Assembly: GCA_035079385.1 (NCBI GenBank)
Contig: JAVHKY010000010.1
Location: 186,001 to 250,000, forward strand
Length of the DNA: 64,000 nucleotides
Direction of reading: 5' to 3'
Origin: Aspidiotus rigidus
Lineage: Eukaryota; Arthropoda; Insecta; Hemiptera; Diaspididae
Part shown: in pieces, positions 35,701-50,000 of the stretch
How positions within the stretch are numbered: the first letter of the stretch is position 1
How the letters are laid out: the number at the start of each line of letters is the position of its first letter
Program-made: the position numbers and the translations under genes
Notes under the pieces: model-generated
Databases searched by the model: none
What the model saw: only the letters and a program-made list of their open reading frames with translations
What the model was told of the DNA's origin: nothing

Positions 35701-38031
35701 GGAATTGAGAAAACTAAATTCGGGCATGAAATTTTCTCCAATCCGTTTTCTCTCATTAAAAATTGATCGAGATCAATTGAAAAGAACTTGCACCCGACAC
35801 CCACATGGCCCGTCACTTGATCTGTTTCATAGCCACTTTGAAAGAAAGCCATTACATGCAGATATGGCGGTGATGAGGAAAGTTGGTATCAGTAATTTGG
35901 CTCTGTAATAACACACTAATACTATGTCAACCCATGCATAATGACTACAGCCTGCATTCTTTGGAGAACAGAATTAGAAGTCTAGAAATCTGAAATTCTC
36001 ACAAAAGACGCAGAAAGAGATAAAGGAATTCCCATTTTTTTCTGTATGATTTTAAAGAATGACGCTCATTTTTACATGTATTCTTATGAAATATTTGAAA
36101 TACTCGGACGGTCTTCTTATCTCCTTTTGAGGTGGCTACATTTTGTTTTCATTACACGCGATAATAGCATTGTCTAACCTGAAATAATTTGGAATTATTT
36201 CAAAACAACGATAATTCAACTCTGCTGGGACAACCATTTTCAATAAAATTGTTACTAGTGTTGATACGAGGGTGTTTCAAAGAAACTAGCGCTATCTTTT
36301 CCGGATTTTACTTGTTTCTTCTTTGTTTTTGCGATTCTCCTCTATCATTTTGTGTCTACTTTTATAATATCAGATTAATAGTATACAATTTGTGGCCTAC
36401 TTCTGTGGTAGTCATTGAAAGTGCGCGCAATGCAGCTACTTTGGATCCATGAACTAGCTATTGAGTAAATAAGGATGAATTGATTGATATTCTAGGGTGA
36501 ATAAAAATCGATAAGGCTCCCAGAGCATTGTAGCCAGCTGAAAGCCAAAATCTAAAAGCCGAATTCAGCTGAATTTCACTAATAAGAAAGAATCTGAAAG
36601 GCAGCTCTATCCAAATCTTAGTGAACCAAAAACCAAAATAAGCCAAATTTTTTCAGTTTTTCCTTTAGCTTTCCCCATTCCCGCAAAATTGGAAAATGCA
36701 CTGTAAGAAAGATTGGTTTTGGTTCAGTTGTTCAGTCGTTCAGCATAGAAGCCTATAGTGGAGTCATCCAGTAGAGATGAATACAAATCGGAGAACGGGT
36801 ATCTTCCACATGTGTGACAAAGCCGCAATTCTCCTGATTGTTTCGTCTGGACTTACAAATTTTCTTCTCAACATTTATCAGCAGAAAATCAGCTGAATTC
36901 AGCCGAAAGTTAGCTAATTTTTTCCAAAAGCCAAATTCTGGAGGTCGTAAGTTTAATAACATTAATGCGTTCTGAAAAGTGACTCATAATTTCAATTTCA
37001 AATTACATAAAACATTAAACAAAAAAAAAAACAAAAAAAAAAAAAGACTGTTGAGTCAAAAACGTTCACGGTACTTGTGAATTATAATTCTGACTTCCTG
37101 TATAATTTTTTTGTTTTATATTTTATATAATTGGTCATGAGTTTGAGCCAAAAGCCAAAGCTGAAATTTTCGACTGGAACACTAAAATAATTAGTGGGGA
37201 TGATTAGATCCGCTTCAGCCCTAGTATTTTATCAATCATTTGTGCGTAAAAAGAAAAAAAAGTAATCTAGAGTAGTGGTAAAAGGTCATATTCTAAAAAA
37301 ATTTGAACGTATAATTATGCATTGTCACAAAAATCGTGTATGTTCTTCCAACCCCTCGAAATACCCAATTTCTGCAAACGTATAGGAAAGATCTCTGAAT
37401 GAACCACAAATCAACGCGCAGCAAGAAATGATAACAGTGTGAGTAAGCGAGAACAAATACTTTGGTTTGAATTTATAATATTGTAGGAAAAAAGAAGTTT
37501 GAAAGTGAGTTTTTTCAACAGTTCAAAAATCGCGTCAGATTTTTTTCATCATCAATAAAGATTCAGTAGTAGCAAATACTCTCGTTTCAAAAGAAAAATC
37601 ATCACGTACGATTTTGAACTTTTTCATAAATTATCTTGTTTCGATTGTGACTATTCTTTTGGAAAAGAAAAAAGAATCTAATTATTCTGCATTTTACTAT
37701 ATTATAGCATACTGGATTAAGGATATTGTAACATTTTTCGATCATGTCAGAGATTTTCCATCATCATTTTGCATCAAGAGTAGCAAATACTCTAAAATTT
37801 TCATAAAGATGATCATCACATATAATGTCGAATAGTTTTGATCCATTCTTTTGAAAAAAAAAGTAAAAGTATGATCATGAATCAATTCTACTTTCACAGA
37901 TCGCGTCAGACTTTTTTCATCATCAAAGAGGATTCAGTAGTAGCAAATACTCTTGTTTTCAATAGAAAAATCATCACGTGCGATTTTGAACCTCTTCATA
38001 TTTATTTTTTCTCTACGGTGTACATTCTTTT

Positions 38032-38073
<42 letters not shown>

Positions 38074-41000
38074 TATTAAGTAAATACTATATTTCATACA
38101 TTAATAATATTGTAACAAGTCTCGATCACGTCAGATATTTTCCGTCATCACTCTGCGTCAAGAGTAGCAAATACTCTAAAATTTTCATATACCTGATCAT
38201 CACGTATGATCTTGAACTGTTATGAAAACAATCGTAAATCAAGCCTATTTTCCACAGATCGCGTCAGATTTTTTCCATCATCATTTGGTATCAAGAGTAG
38301 CAAATACTCTAATATTTTCATTATGAATGATCATCACGTACGATCTTGTGGAGTTCTTTTCCTGCAACACGTTCTTCCTAAACTGATGGTAAGCCTTTAA
38401 TTATCCTAATGTCACAAGTAGCATACGTGTAGTAGTACACACACCATACGAGAAGAAAGAATCGTAAATCATTTCAAACATCGATCGTCATCACGTGTCG
38501 GAAGTATTCAATAAAGTACATCAAAGGTATCACGGTAAACTGTTTCCTATTTCTTTGAATAAGATTATACATTCAATATCTAGAGCCGAGTCAGGTTACA
38601 AATAAGCAGAAAATGGTTTACATAAGAGATTCCTTCCAGAACACAGATTAGGGCTGCTACCCAAGGTAGCAATATTCAACCTTGCAGAAAAGGACTTAGC
38701 ACTCATCAATCTCATACGAAAGTATTTTTTGGATTCACCCCAATTTTTCGCAACTATTAATCTTTTAAAAATTTAATGAAAAATCCTCCGATACTCATTT
38801 TCGAAGATCGAATGTACGGAGAAATAGGGTCATATCTCTACAAGTTATAATCTGCTTAGCTGGATGAGAGAATGAGTCGCACAAGAAAGTATAATTAAAA
38901 TTATTCCGCCTTTCCTAGTATTCATGACTCGGATTTTCATATCTACGCAATGAAAGAATTTTTCAAAGGAAGAGGAGGTAAATCTTCACCGTGCAGGCAG
39001 TGAATCATACAAATCTGAAAATGCATCGATTATAGCGTCAGTTTCTTGAGCAATTGAAAATTTGGGTGATGTCCAACATTAGCCAAATGGAAGCACTCTC
39101 AAATAGTTGGAAATTTATGGCCGTCCCGTGAGCCAAAATTCACTTACATCTTTCTCTTGGGTAGAAGAAAAGGGCAAAGTACGAAATTTTGAGTTTCCAT
39201 ATTCGATGCAACAAGAGATTCGAGACTTTCTAATATGATTTTTGTAATTTTCTTCCCTAGTTTTTCTTATTCAACGACTAGATTTTAATCAATATTTTAT
39301 TTCCTATTTTTAGATTTTTCCCCAGGGTATTAAGTGAATGGTGACTTTCACATGATTCCAGGCTCTATTTCCATACTTTCTGTTTTTTCATGACATTTTT
39401 GATACTGAAGAAACCAAGGTTCGAAAATAACGCTAAGACGTGCAACAGAAACTTGCACACATAGAAACATCCCCGTTCGCGTACCAGCGCATTCCTTACG
39501 CGCCGAAGTCGATGAAAAAGCATTACAACCTGCATGAAATCATCTTTCCGGATGATGAACACTACCAAATGGACTTGAACGGAAAAGAAGACCGAGTCTC
39601 CTTCGACAAGTTGAAACTAGCTCAGGAGAAGACAGACACACATAGATACCAACGGACCTAATAATGGAAAACTGTCTCGTTTATTGTAATAAATCTATTG
39701 AAAATCCCGTGACGTCATACGTAGCTAACTCCTTTCCGATCACACGAAATTCGTAACGTGATGACAATAGTTCGCGATAGATTAAATCTGATCACCCTGT
39801 TGCAATATTTGTCTCGGATCACCCTCTTACAGCTCAATCTTTTGTGGATGTATTTTCGTGCTCTCAGCGGAATTTCGTTTCATACCTCTGTACTTCTTTT
39901 TGTATACTTTCTACGAGACAGCTGCGTTGTCAACTTCAAGTTCGAGTCGTACGATTTAAAAACAACGTACAGACGGACCCTTATCCGTACAGCTCAGATG
40001 AATGGTCAATTAATCGTTCTGAGCTGTTTCCTATCGGCGGGAGCTATTCATACCTTTTTGGAGTCGTCCTTTATGCTCCCGAGCCACTTACTTCTCGCCC
40101 TAATACGGACAATTTATTCCCAAAAGTTGACAACACTAAGACAAATATTGATTGGGAAGTAACTATTACACAACTCATCAAAGTAAAATTTTTTGAAGAG
40201 GTCAAGAACGATAATATCCAATTCTGGAAGTATTTTTTACGCCGAATTCGATGTTCGTGATTCGCATCGTTTTCCTCTGCAATCTTAACGTTTAGTTGCC
40301 GCGGCTCGTTGCGAAGGGCGACACAGCTTTTCGTAATACTACCCTTTAGTGTTCGATGCGCTTCGCAACGAGCCGCGGCAACTCAACATCAAGATTGCAG
40401 AAGATGACGAGGGAATCACGAAAAACAAATGACAGCATCGAATTCAGCGCGAAAAATACTTTCAGAATCGGTTATTCTCGTTCTTGACCTCTTCGAAGAA
40501 TTTTACTTTTTCAGTTGTGTTATAAATGACAGGGTCGCACTGTCGCAAATTGGAAGTCGTACAGTCGAAGAATTTGATTCGCATATTTTGCAAACTGATG
40601 AGACAAATAATGATCAGAACAACATACGATTTCCGCCATTTCAATATAAGAAACACGAAGAATTTGAGATGTACTCCTCAAAAATACGAGAAAACTGATC
40701 ATGATGCAGCTGACAGAGCCGCCAAGAACGCCACCTCCTTAGCTAGAACAAGTGACTAAACTCCTCTACCTGTCTCCGATTACAAAAATCATTATCGTTC
40801 TCTTATCCTTAAAAAATGGAATCACTCCGGAAAAATCAAACGTCTAACAAACTTCTCGGACTTGAACGAACCCCCATACCCTAGTCCACCTCTACTAGAG
40901 GTCCTAGACGGGAAGAGGTTGTGCTCACCCGTCTAAGAATTGGTCGTACCCGAATCACACATTCCTACCTCATCAACCCTGACCTTCCAGCTACTTCATC

Positions 41001-44000
41001 CTGTCTTTACTGCGAAGAAGAAACTCTAACAGTCAAACATTTCTTTTCCTGCCCTTTACTTGCACCTCTCCGCTCTTCCCGAAATGTCGCTTCCTCCCGC
41101 TCTCAAGCATCAATTAATAATTCGGATACGATAACCCTCTCCCTCCAATACATAAGCCACACCCAATGATATTCTTCCATATAAAACAAATCAATAACCC
41201 ACCAACACACACCTTCTTCAATCAGATATATTAAACCCATTCATTAAGGTGTACGCTAACCTATTTTTCTAATTATTTCTAACATGTATGTAATCCTGTC
41301 AAGCAAATAGCCCCCGGTGTAGCTAAACTGCTCGTAAAAGAAAGAAAAAAAAAAACAAAGTTCAGCAGTTTTAGTAGTAAACACGTTGGAGAAAGACAGT
41401 ATTATACTGTAAATAAAATACCGAAGTAAAACGACATCAAAAGACTCCAGCGGGGATAACAAACTTTACGTGCATGACCTCTGTCTGCTAGTAAACAGCG
41501 TCTACCTAGCGAATTAATCGACGCTCACTCGTGACGACGTGAGAGCAGAGTCCGAAGGACCTCCTCCTATCGCTCACCCCGTAACCATAGCAGTGTTACC
41601 CAGAAAATTAGGCTTTCCTTAAAAGGAAAACTATTTACACACGCTCGTCATAAACACACAATATAGAGTAATTAGATTACATCGATACTAGTGTAATTGG
41701 ATACTTTCAGGGTGTAAAATTTGTTTTGTGTGCGCTCGATACCAGAGAATCAGCGACGAAGTTTTGAAATCTATCGATAATCCGCCAATTTACATTCCAT
41801 AACCTCTACGTAACTCGCCATATTCAAGAAGATACTGCGTCGCGTGAGGAGAATCGTGACATATACGAATACCTTTTTATTTTACAAGTTACGACAATAT
41901 ATCAATATATTACATTATTATACTTTAATGCTACCTAATTAAGACTCTATCGCTCTAGACAAACATCCGGTTTCTAATCGTGAGAAATCTGATGGAAGAA
42001 AATATTATCTAAAAATAGCTTCGCGCGTCGTCTACATTACATAGATCGCTACCTAAAAATAAATATCCGCGTAATTGATATAATCAGCCGAATTTAGATA
42101 TAACGTCTACAGAACTTGTAGTCGTAATATTTACATACTTTGCACATACACCTATTTATCTCGTAATATACGTTGAAACAGGAAACCATTCATGTACAAA
42201 TATTAACAAGCGCACATCAGACTTCTTCCGATGGAAAAATATTAACGCGTAATTTTACAAATTGATGTAGGATATTGAATCAAGTGAATACACATGCCAC
42301 AGTCCAGCAACACGACGCGAGTTTTTGAAAAGGACAGGAGCCAGTGAGCTGCTGGCTACGGTATTTGTACGTGTCAATTATTTATTACCTCAGAAAATTA
42401 AGCAATACAGATGAAGAAATAACATACAGATTCTTACAGACGGACATCATCACTTTTTTTTTTATTTAGTCATGGAATTTGATACTATTGCAATGCACGT
42501 CACAATTTCTCCTAGACCGCATTTAAATTCAACGAGAAGACGCTTCCTAAGCAGAATCAATTCTAAATGCTGGTGAAACGAAGTTAGCAAAGAATGGGAA
42601 AAACTTTATATGATATATTGACGTCACAATTAGAAAATAACTTGAAGAAAATCGCAACGAGCCAACAAATTATTCCTTTTCTCAAGTTTTTCCTTCAAAT
42701 CTTTGTGGCCCCTGAAGCTGGTGCAGTAGGGATCTGCCTACATTTCGAAAATCTTACTGGTTCATGGGGATCGACAGTGGTTCTCATACGGATTTCGAAA
42801 ACAACAATTTTTGGCAGCATTCGTCCCGACTGACGCAAAAACGTCAAAACTGCACACAATGATGGCCTACACTCAATAACCCCGAATATCGAAAAGATAT
42901 TTTCGCTAAAAGCTACAATTTTTGGTAGCATTTGTTCCGACCGACTCGAACAGCTACGAACTATCATAGGAAGTACATAAAAAGCAATCGAAAGGGAGGG
43001 GTCTCTTCATCTGATTTCATTTATAGTACTTTGAAAATATACGTACAAGTGCACGTGAATACCTTATTTTCCAACTTCTACGGCAGAGCCATTCACTACA
43101 TCTTCTTTTATAGTTAGATATGCCAACCCCCCCCCCTCCCCCCTTTCACCACCTCTGTTACACCTCTTCGATACCATATGATTTGAATTTTCCTCTTCCA
43201 TTTCCTGCGAAGGATAGCTTTAATTTACAAACACCTCGCTACAAGTCATGATTCTGAGAAAAAGATAATAAGAACGCTGAGAGCGCAATTTTTCTATGGG
43301 ACGTCTCCTTTTCGTGGAACAAGCGTTGCGGAAAGAATAAAATGCTCGAAATCAATTAAGCTAACAATTATACCAAGACTAGAACTTGCAATAGGTGAGA
43401 CGGAGGCCTCAATATTCACAACCCGTCGAAATACCTTTTGCCTGCAGGGTGTGAAAATTAAGACGAAGAACGTGAAGGAGTACCTAAGCATTTGATTTGT
43501 GTCAAAGCCGAGCTTCCTGATGACAGCGGAAAAGATGGGCACCTAAGCTACCTGATGAGAAACCTAGGAGGTCCGAGAGAAGCAAAACGGACAATAATGA
43601 GCACGGCCTCGTCGATTCTCTTATATGGTAACCCAGTATGGGCCGACTCAATGAAGACACCATAGAAAGAGAGTGATGGTGAAGATCCAACTAAGAGCTG
43701 CGCTGAGGTGTGTTAGTGCCTACTGCGCTGCCTCGTTTTGGCGTACTAGCGTACATTCACCACCATTGCTGAGAAGAACGACTGATCAAGAAGCTTTATG
43801 GATCAAGCAGGAGGCCGAGCGCTCCTTGTTTGAGAAATGGAAAGCAAGAATTGCTCAGAGTAAGCTGGTCAAATCGACGACTCGTGTGTTAATACACGAC
43901 CTTGATGAGTGGATGAACCGAAATCCGGGTCAGCTGAACTTTTATCTGACACAGGTAACGAGTACCTGAGAAGTTGACGAAAGTTGAGCACATGTGTTCG

Positions 44001-47000
44001 CACAGCAATCAAGGGCGGGATATTGGACCACAGGACACCTTGTTTGAGTGTGACGCGTGGATGCGTGAGCGGGACAAGCTTAGTCGGTCTCCTCGAGAGA
44101 TTATGGTAGATGAAGCGCTTGCTCCAAGTAGGCTTGTAGGGTCCGCGTGAGTAACGTGCAGGCGACCAAGATGACCCTCATGAATTTTGTCTTTCAAACA
44201 TCAATGAATCTCAGAAAAATGTGTAGATCGCTGTAACCATGAAAGCTAATAAAAAGAAAATAATATTCTGTGTTCTAAAGGAAAGTGTGAGAAACATTTT
44301 TGAACACTTCTTTCTGTATCTTAGAGTTTGTAGCGATACGATACGATACAGTATTTCAAAAGTGTCAATTTCAAGTAATTTTCACGCATTAAAACGCAAT
44401 TTGTAAAAAACCGAAAGAAGGGAGCAAAAAACGGCCAACGGCATTGTGTTCAGCGTAAAAGAAACGCTTTTGCTGGTTCATGTTCATTCCAAAAGTTTGA
44501 AATTCGTTTATTGGGCCCATCGAAGACATTTTAAAAAACTTTTCCAGCTTCAATAACCCCGACGGGACATTAGTAGCTACTTATTTTCGAAAAATATCAT
44601 CTCCTTTTTTGCTAAGCGAAAACAACAAGCGTTATAAATCTGTAGTCATGTTTTGATGACGTAGGTAGAAGTGATTTACCTCAGAATGTACGTTTTCATC
44701 ATCTGTCAGTGAAAAGATATGTCATTTTTTTCATACATTGAAACAAAGATATGCGCATTCGAGTCCTGTTTACAAGATGATGTTTTCTTTTTTTTCCGGT
44801 CCAAAAGTTCTCTCATTCTAGAAGGCTTTTTTCGCTGTATATCAGAAATCGAAGCCAAAAAATTTAATAACAATGAAAAAAAAAAAAAAAAAAAAGGTGA
44901 GTCCGTTGACGATCTAGACAAAGACGATTACGTATTATCCCTGGTCACAATTTGCAGCGCGGCCATACGCGTAATGCAGCGAGTGCGAGTTCATTGCTAT
45001 TTTACGAGATTTGAAACTTCCCTTGGCGAACATCATTGACAAAAGTTGAATAATGATGCGTGTTTATCAATGAAAACGAAAGTAGATTGCCAAGAATATA
45101 ATCATTCACGAGAATACTGCTGATGCTGCAGTCGATCGGAATAAAATATACTCGTGTGGAAAACCTTGTTTCTCTCTTTTTGTAAGTGCACAAAACTTTG
45201 CACTGCATACCAGAATTCGATCATAGTGCATCGTCTAGCATAGGATGATCATGCAATGATGATAAGGAAGCAGTTTCGAAGCTGGACAAATTGGAATTGA
45301 AGATCACGGGACACAACATCTCAAGACCACCGATCTCCGCTTGAAAGCTGAACTGTTTGTAGGTTGTCAAGTCTCCCTAGGTGTCATTTCTTCTCTCGAT
45401 TTTAACAGGGAACCTCTTTTTTCAAAATAATTGGAGGGGATGCATCAAAAATTCATTATGTTTGATATATACAGCATTCTTTCCCTTCAATCTTTGACCT
45501 CACTCGTATATTTAACTCCCAGAATTATGCAGGGAGAAGCAAGAAGAACAATCATGATGAGCACCGTCTTGTCGATCCTCCTATATGGTGCCCCAACATA
45601 AGCCGACTCATTGAAGATACCCTACGGAAAGAAAAAGATGGTGAAGATATAACGAAGAGTCGCGCTGAGATATGTTGGTGCCCACTGCGCTGTCTCGTTT
45701 TTGCGTATTAGCGCACATTCACCACCAATTGAGCTCCTTGTTGAGGAGAGAGCTGTGGTGTTCAAAGCGAAAAAGAAGACAACGACCGATCAAGTCGTTT
45801 TATGGGTCGAACAGGAGGCCAGGCGCTCCTTGCTTGAGAAATAAAAAGCAAATATTGCTCAGAGTGAGCTACATAAATGGACGACCCGTGTGTGAGTGGA
45901 TGAACCGAGATCTTGGTGAACTGAACTTTCACTTGAGTGGCCATGGCTGCTTTAACAAGAACCTTCATTCGAAGTTGAGGAAAGTTGAGCAGGCACCAAC
46001 GTGTTTGCACTGCATTCAAGGACGTGGATGGAATGATGGACCACAGCAAGCCTAATTTGAGTGTGAGGCGTGGAGGCCGTGATCGGGGCAAGTTTGTGGT
46101 CTCTTCTGGAGATTGGAACAGATGAAGCGGTGTCTTCTCATGCAGCCACAGTTATAAAGAAGGTGAACCTGGAATGGAATAGGCAAATGAAGGGGTACGC
46201 TATGGCCTACTCGACACCTGCGTATAGCCAGAAAGAAGAGGAAAATTATTGAGGAAAGAAAAAGAAGAGACTCTAACAGCGATCAACTATAACTAAGGGG
46301 TGTTGTTGTTGCGTGTTTCAATTTTTGCAAGCCTGGGCGTACTGCAGCTTGGCGGTTGTCAAGAAGAAAGATATTCTTCCAACATTGAAGTTATCGAAAG
46401 GGTAGATTCCGGTGTTGGAGGAAACAAAATTAATACGTAAGCACCCCACACCCACTTCACCATGGCGGAAATGCGCCGCTTTATATGCCACAAAAGCGAC
46501 TACTTCAAATTCGAGGAACGCCAACCAACAAAAAACCGAAAACATCGAGTCTGACACGACATCCTCTCTTTTCCCTTACACCCTTCAATTGCATTAAAAA
46601 CTCATTTTTCAGGCCAGTGCTTTTGAACCTGCTCGCGTCAAAGAAATGTTTATGATAATGTAACATTCAAAATTTTCGAGCACATTGTCTTGTATTCAAT
46701 TATTCTATATTTCCGTCACTCGTTATCGAAACACGCGATCCCTCATTTCAATTGCGACAACACCGTCTGAATAAGGTGATAACAACAATTGACGCGATTC
46801 ATTTCTTTATCGGTAATGAGGTCACAAGTGCGACAAAATAACTAAGATAAGAATCAGAGAAGGGCGAGAAAAATAATGGCACAAACATGATTACGATCGT
46901 ATAAGTTCGATTTCTACACGAACCATTTTTTTTTCAATCCTCCCCCTATTTCTATTAGTAATTCTTATACTGCAGAAAATTCTAGATTTTTCGGAAAGAC

Positions 47001-50000
47001 CCTGCTTTATGATCCATTCTCTTCATCTAACAATGAAACAAGAAAATAAATACACAAATTATTAATTTTACCTATTTCCGACGTGATTTGAACATGTATA
47101 GATCAGAGGAATCTGAAACTTCTTTTCCATGTCCCTACAACAAATTCAAGCATACGCGGCGAGCCAAAAATAAAGGGACAAGAGGGTGTGGACCCGGGGC
47201 TTCCATAAAACGAACTCCAACCCACGTGAAATTAATGAATAGCAACGCGGTCTGCCTCAGTATTTCTTGTGGAAAAGAAACGAAAAATATCTTGTTTCCA
47301 AGTTCGATGTAATTTCGTCAGGAGAGTCAAAGCCTAAAAAAAATTCTCATCAACCCGGTAAACTTTTTAGGGTGGTATGATTGGAGATTTTTCGACATTC
47401 AAAGTCGAAGCCTCGACTCCTTCACTATCAAGGTACAGAGGGTCGTTTCATACCTGATTGAGAAGTATTTTTCTTTTGAGCTGTTTATCCCCACTTTCTA
47501 GATTAGAAGAAAAGAACCGTAAAAGAACATTCACGAAGAACTCCTCACCGCCGATCACTATCTCACGTATTAATTCGAATTGACGTCAAATATCTTCAAT
47601 AAATTCTCAACTCATGATGCTACAAAGAAGTACACACTTCTAAATCTAGTCAGTGTGTCAAAACCCTACTTGAGTAGAGTATACGAAGATCGACAAAATT
47701 TTATGAACAATGTTGTTCAACGGAATACTTCTGAATAAAAAACTGTACAAATCCACTGTAGACAGGAAAATGAGTAATAATTACAGTCATCTCTATCTTC
47801 GTGTTAGTGAGACACATTTCATCAGCGAGTATCGTATCAAAAAAAGTAGTGATTCGGTTTGTTTACTTCATATCTCTCGCTTTTATCATCATTACAAAAT
47901 TATTTTTGGGTCAACAGAGACTCAATTTTTCCTCTTCCCCACATTAATTTTATTTGGTCCGCATTAGCGACAATTAGGTTACAGATAATACAAACACTCG
48001 CCCACTTTTCTCATTTCACGCTTAAATCTTGCTACCAGGCACAACTAGGACGTAAGAAAATTTCAAGCGATTAGTATGTTCCAAGATAAGCTAAACATTA
48101 CTAAGTCGATTGAGAAGGGTTGACAATGGCTTTAAGTTCAGGTTGATGCAAGGGTCAACTGGAAGCCTTAAGCCAAAGTTCAAGTCAGTGACGATTGGCT
48201 TGATATCCTTGCTTTTATCGCGATTGATAACCGATAACCATCAGAAATTGAAATTGCGTCTCTTCGTACCTACGTTAGGATTCAAGGAATTCGTTTCTAA
48301 ACTTACCTATTCGGATGGAATCTTCCCACTCGGGTAATTCTTCGGTCACCACCATCACGAATACTTCGGTTCGATGTTTCCTTTCGATATTCTGTAACAA
48401 ATTAAAACGTACGAGCTCAATTAATAAAGTCCACGTCTTATATAGAAGCAATGAAATTAACGAATGATGAAGGTATTACAATGCAGAATTCAATGGTTTC
48501 GCTAGACAGACCAAACAATAACAATCAAGTCTCTCTCGTGTGCGGAATAAACTATACTTTTGTTACTCGTGAAAAATTATACTGTTACGCTAAGTTCATG
48601 GCCAGACAGACAGGCTGGCAGGTAGGAAGACGTATAAGGCAGGAACAATTGACACGCGCGAGGCTCCTGATAATGCTTCGATCCACGATTTTAATTGACG
48701 ACGATGACCAAGATAATCAATGGTTTGTCTTTCAATTAATTGAGTCGCTATAAAATATTAGGGTACGGGTATTAAAAATAACTTTTCGCGTGTTCGACAC
48801 TCGACAATTGCAATTCATACACGCTGATTAAAATTCCTTTGCCAAAGAGTGTCTGCGCTGAACACAGTGCAAATCCATGTGCGTGTGCATGTACGCGCGT
48901 GATTGTTACGTGTTTTCAAAATAAACCCAAAGAACAGAAAACGAATACGGTAGTTTCGTCCTACCTTAATAATTTTGGCAATTATCCCATCAGCAGAATC
49001 GTTTACCATTCTGTACAGTATAATATGCAAATCACGAAATCAACGTATGGTGGCTACGTAACGTAACAATATCGTACGGGGTTCCTGTACTATAAACCTA
49101 AATAACTCGTCGTCTAAGAAATCGGAATTACGAGAGATGGAAAAGAAGGAAAAGTAAACAATTTGGCTTTTCGAAAATGTATACATTAAAAAAAATATAT
49201 AAATAAAATAAAAAGAGACGCAATAAATTTTGGATGTTTTAAATACATAAACGAGTCCTAGTAACGTATAATATTATGAAGAATATTTTGGCATTAGGTT
49301 TTTTTTCCACTCTTTTTGGTAAGCGTACTTCATTCAATTAGTTTAATTTGTTTACTCGACCACAAACCATAGAGAAAAGACACAGAATGATAAACACAGA
49401 CGGAGAATACTGAGCGATATAGGGAGAGAGACAAACGAAGTTGAACGTAATGAGAGATTTTCTGGGAAGACGATAATTGTCGTAAAATACTGAAGGCAAT
49501 CATAATGATGTTTTTGAAACTAAAAAAGAAACTAGAATTGTGACCTGCGATGAGAAAAGGATGCTCATTGCCCATTGGCGCAAGAATACCATTCCTCCCT
49601 GATTGGGTAACTAATCAGAGAGAAATGGTGTTTCTGTCAAAGGGCAATGAGCATCCTTTTCTTATCGCAGGTCACAATTGATAAAAAGTTATTACTTTTC
49701 GATCTATCAGATTTCGAAAATATTTTCAATTCGTTTTCGATGTTTTTCTAAATCCCCGCCCCCCTCCATAAACACCCTTCAAAATCGGTAAGGAAATAAA
49801 CTCAGGAATTTTTTCCAATCTTCTTTTCCCACGTGACGTCACGATATTGATAGCAGGGAGTGACAGTAGCCAAAAGTACTAGTAAATGGGTTCGATTGTC
49901 ATTCGACATTACGATCATTGTTCCAATCATTGTATCGATTCTCGCAGGGCCGGATTTAATTTTTTTGCGCCCCTAGGCAGAAGAAAATTAGTGCCCCTTT

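Larger units (their letters stand above)
32800..48306. other. 15.5-kb intron of the Aps/DIPP gene, filled with repeats
   Basis: It holds a duplicated segment at 34.4/36.7 kb, a small TIR element at 35.3 kb, the 37.5-38.4 kb array, LTR and LINE fragments at 39.4-46.1 kb, and a fold-back element at 40.2 kb. Between these is AT-rich DNA. At 41.4-42.5 kb and 46.3-48.3 kb I see nothing that I can assign. Confidence 0.8.

Noticed and set aside
37530..38360. CRISPR-like reading of the regularly recurring motif
   Set aside because: The repeats are diverged, the intervals (about 135-220 bases) are far longer than spacers and are themselves related, and the context is a eukaryotic intron.
45762..46091. 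109-codon open frame on the minus strand
   Set aside because: It is the antisense of the R1-like fragment.
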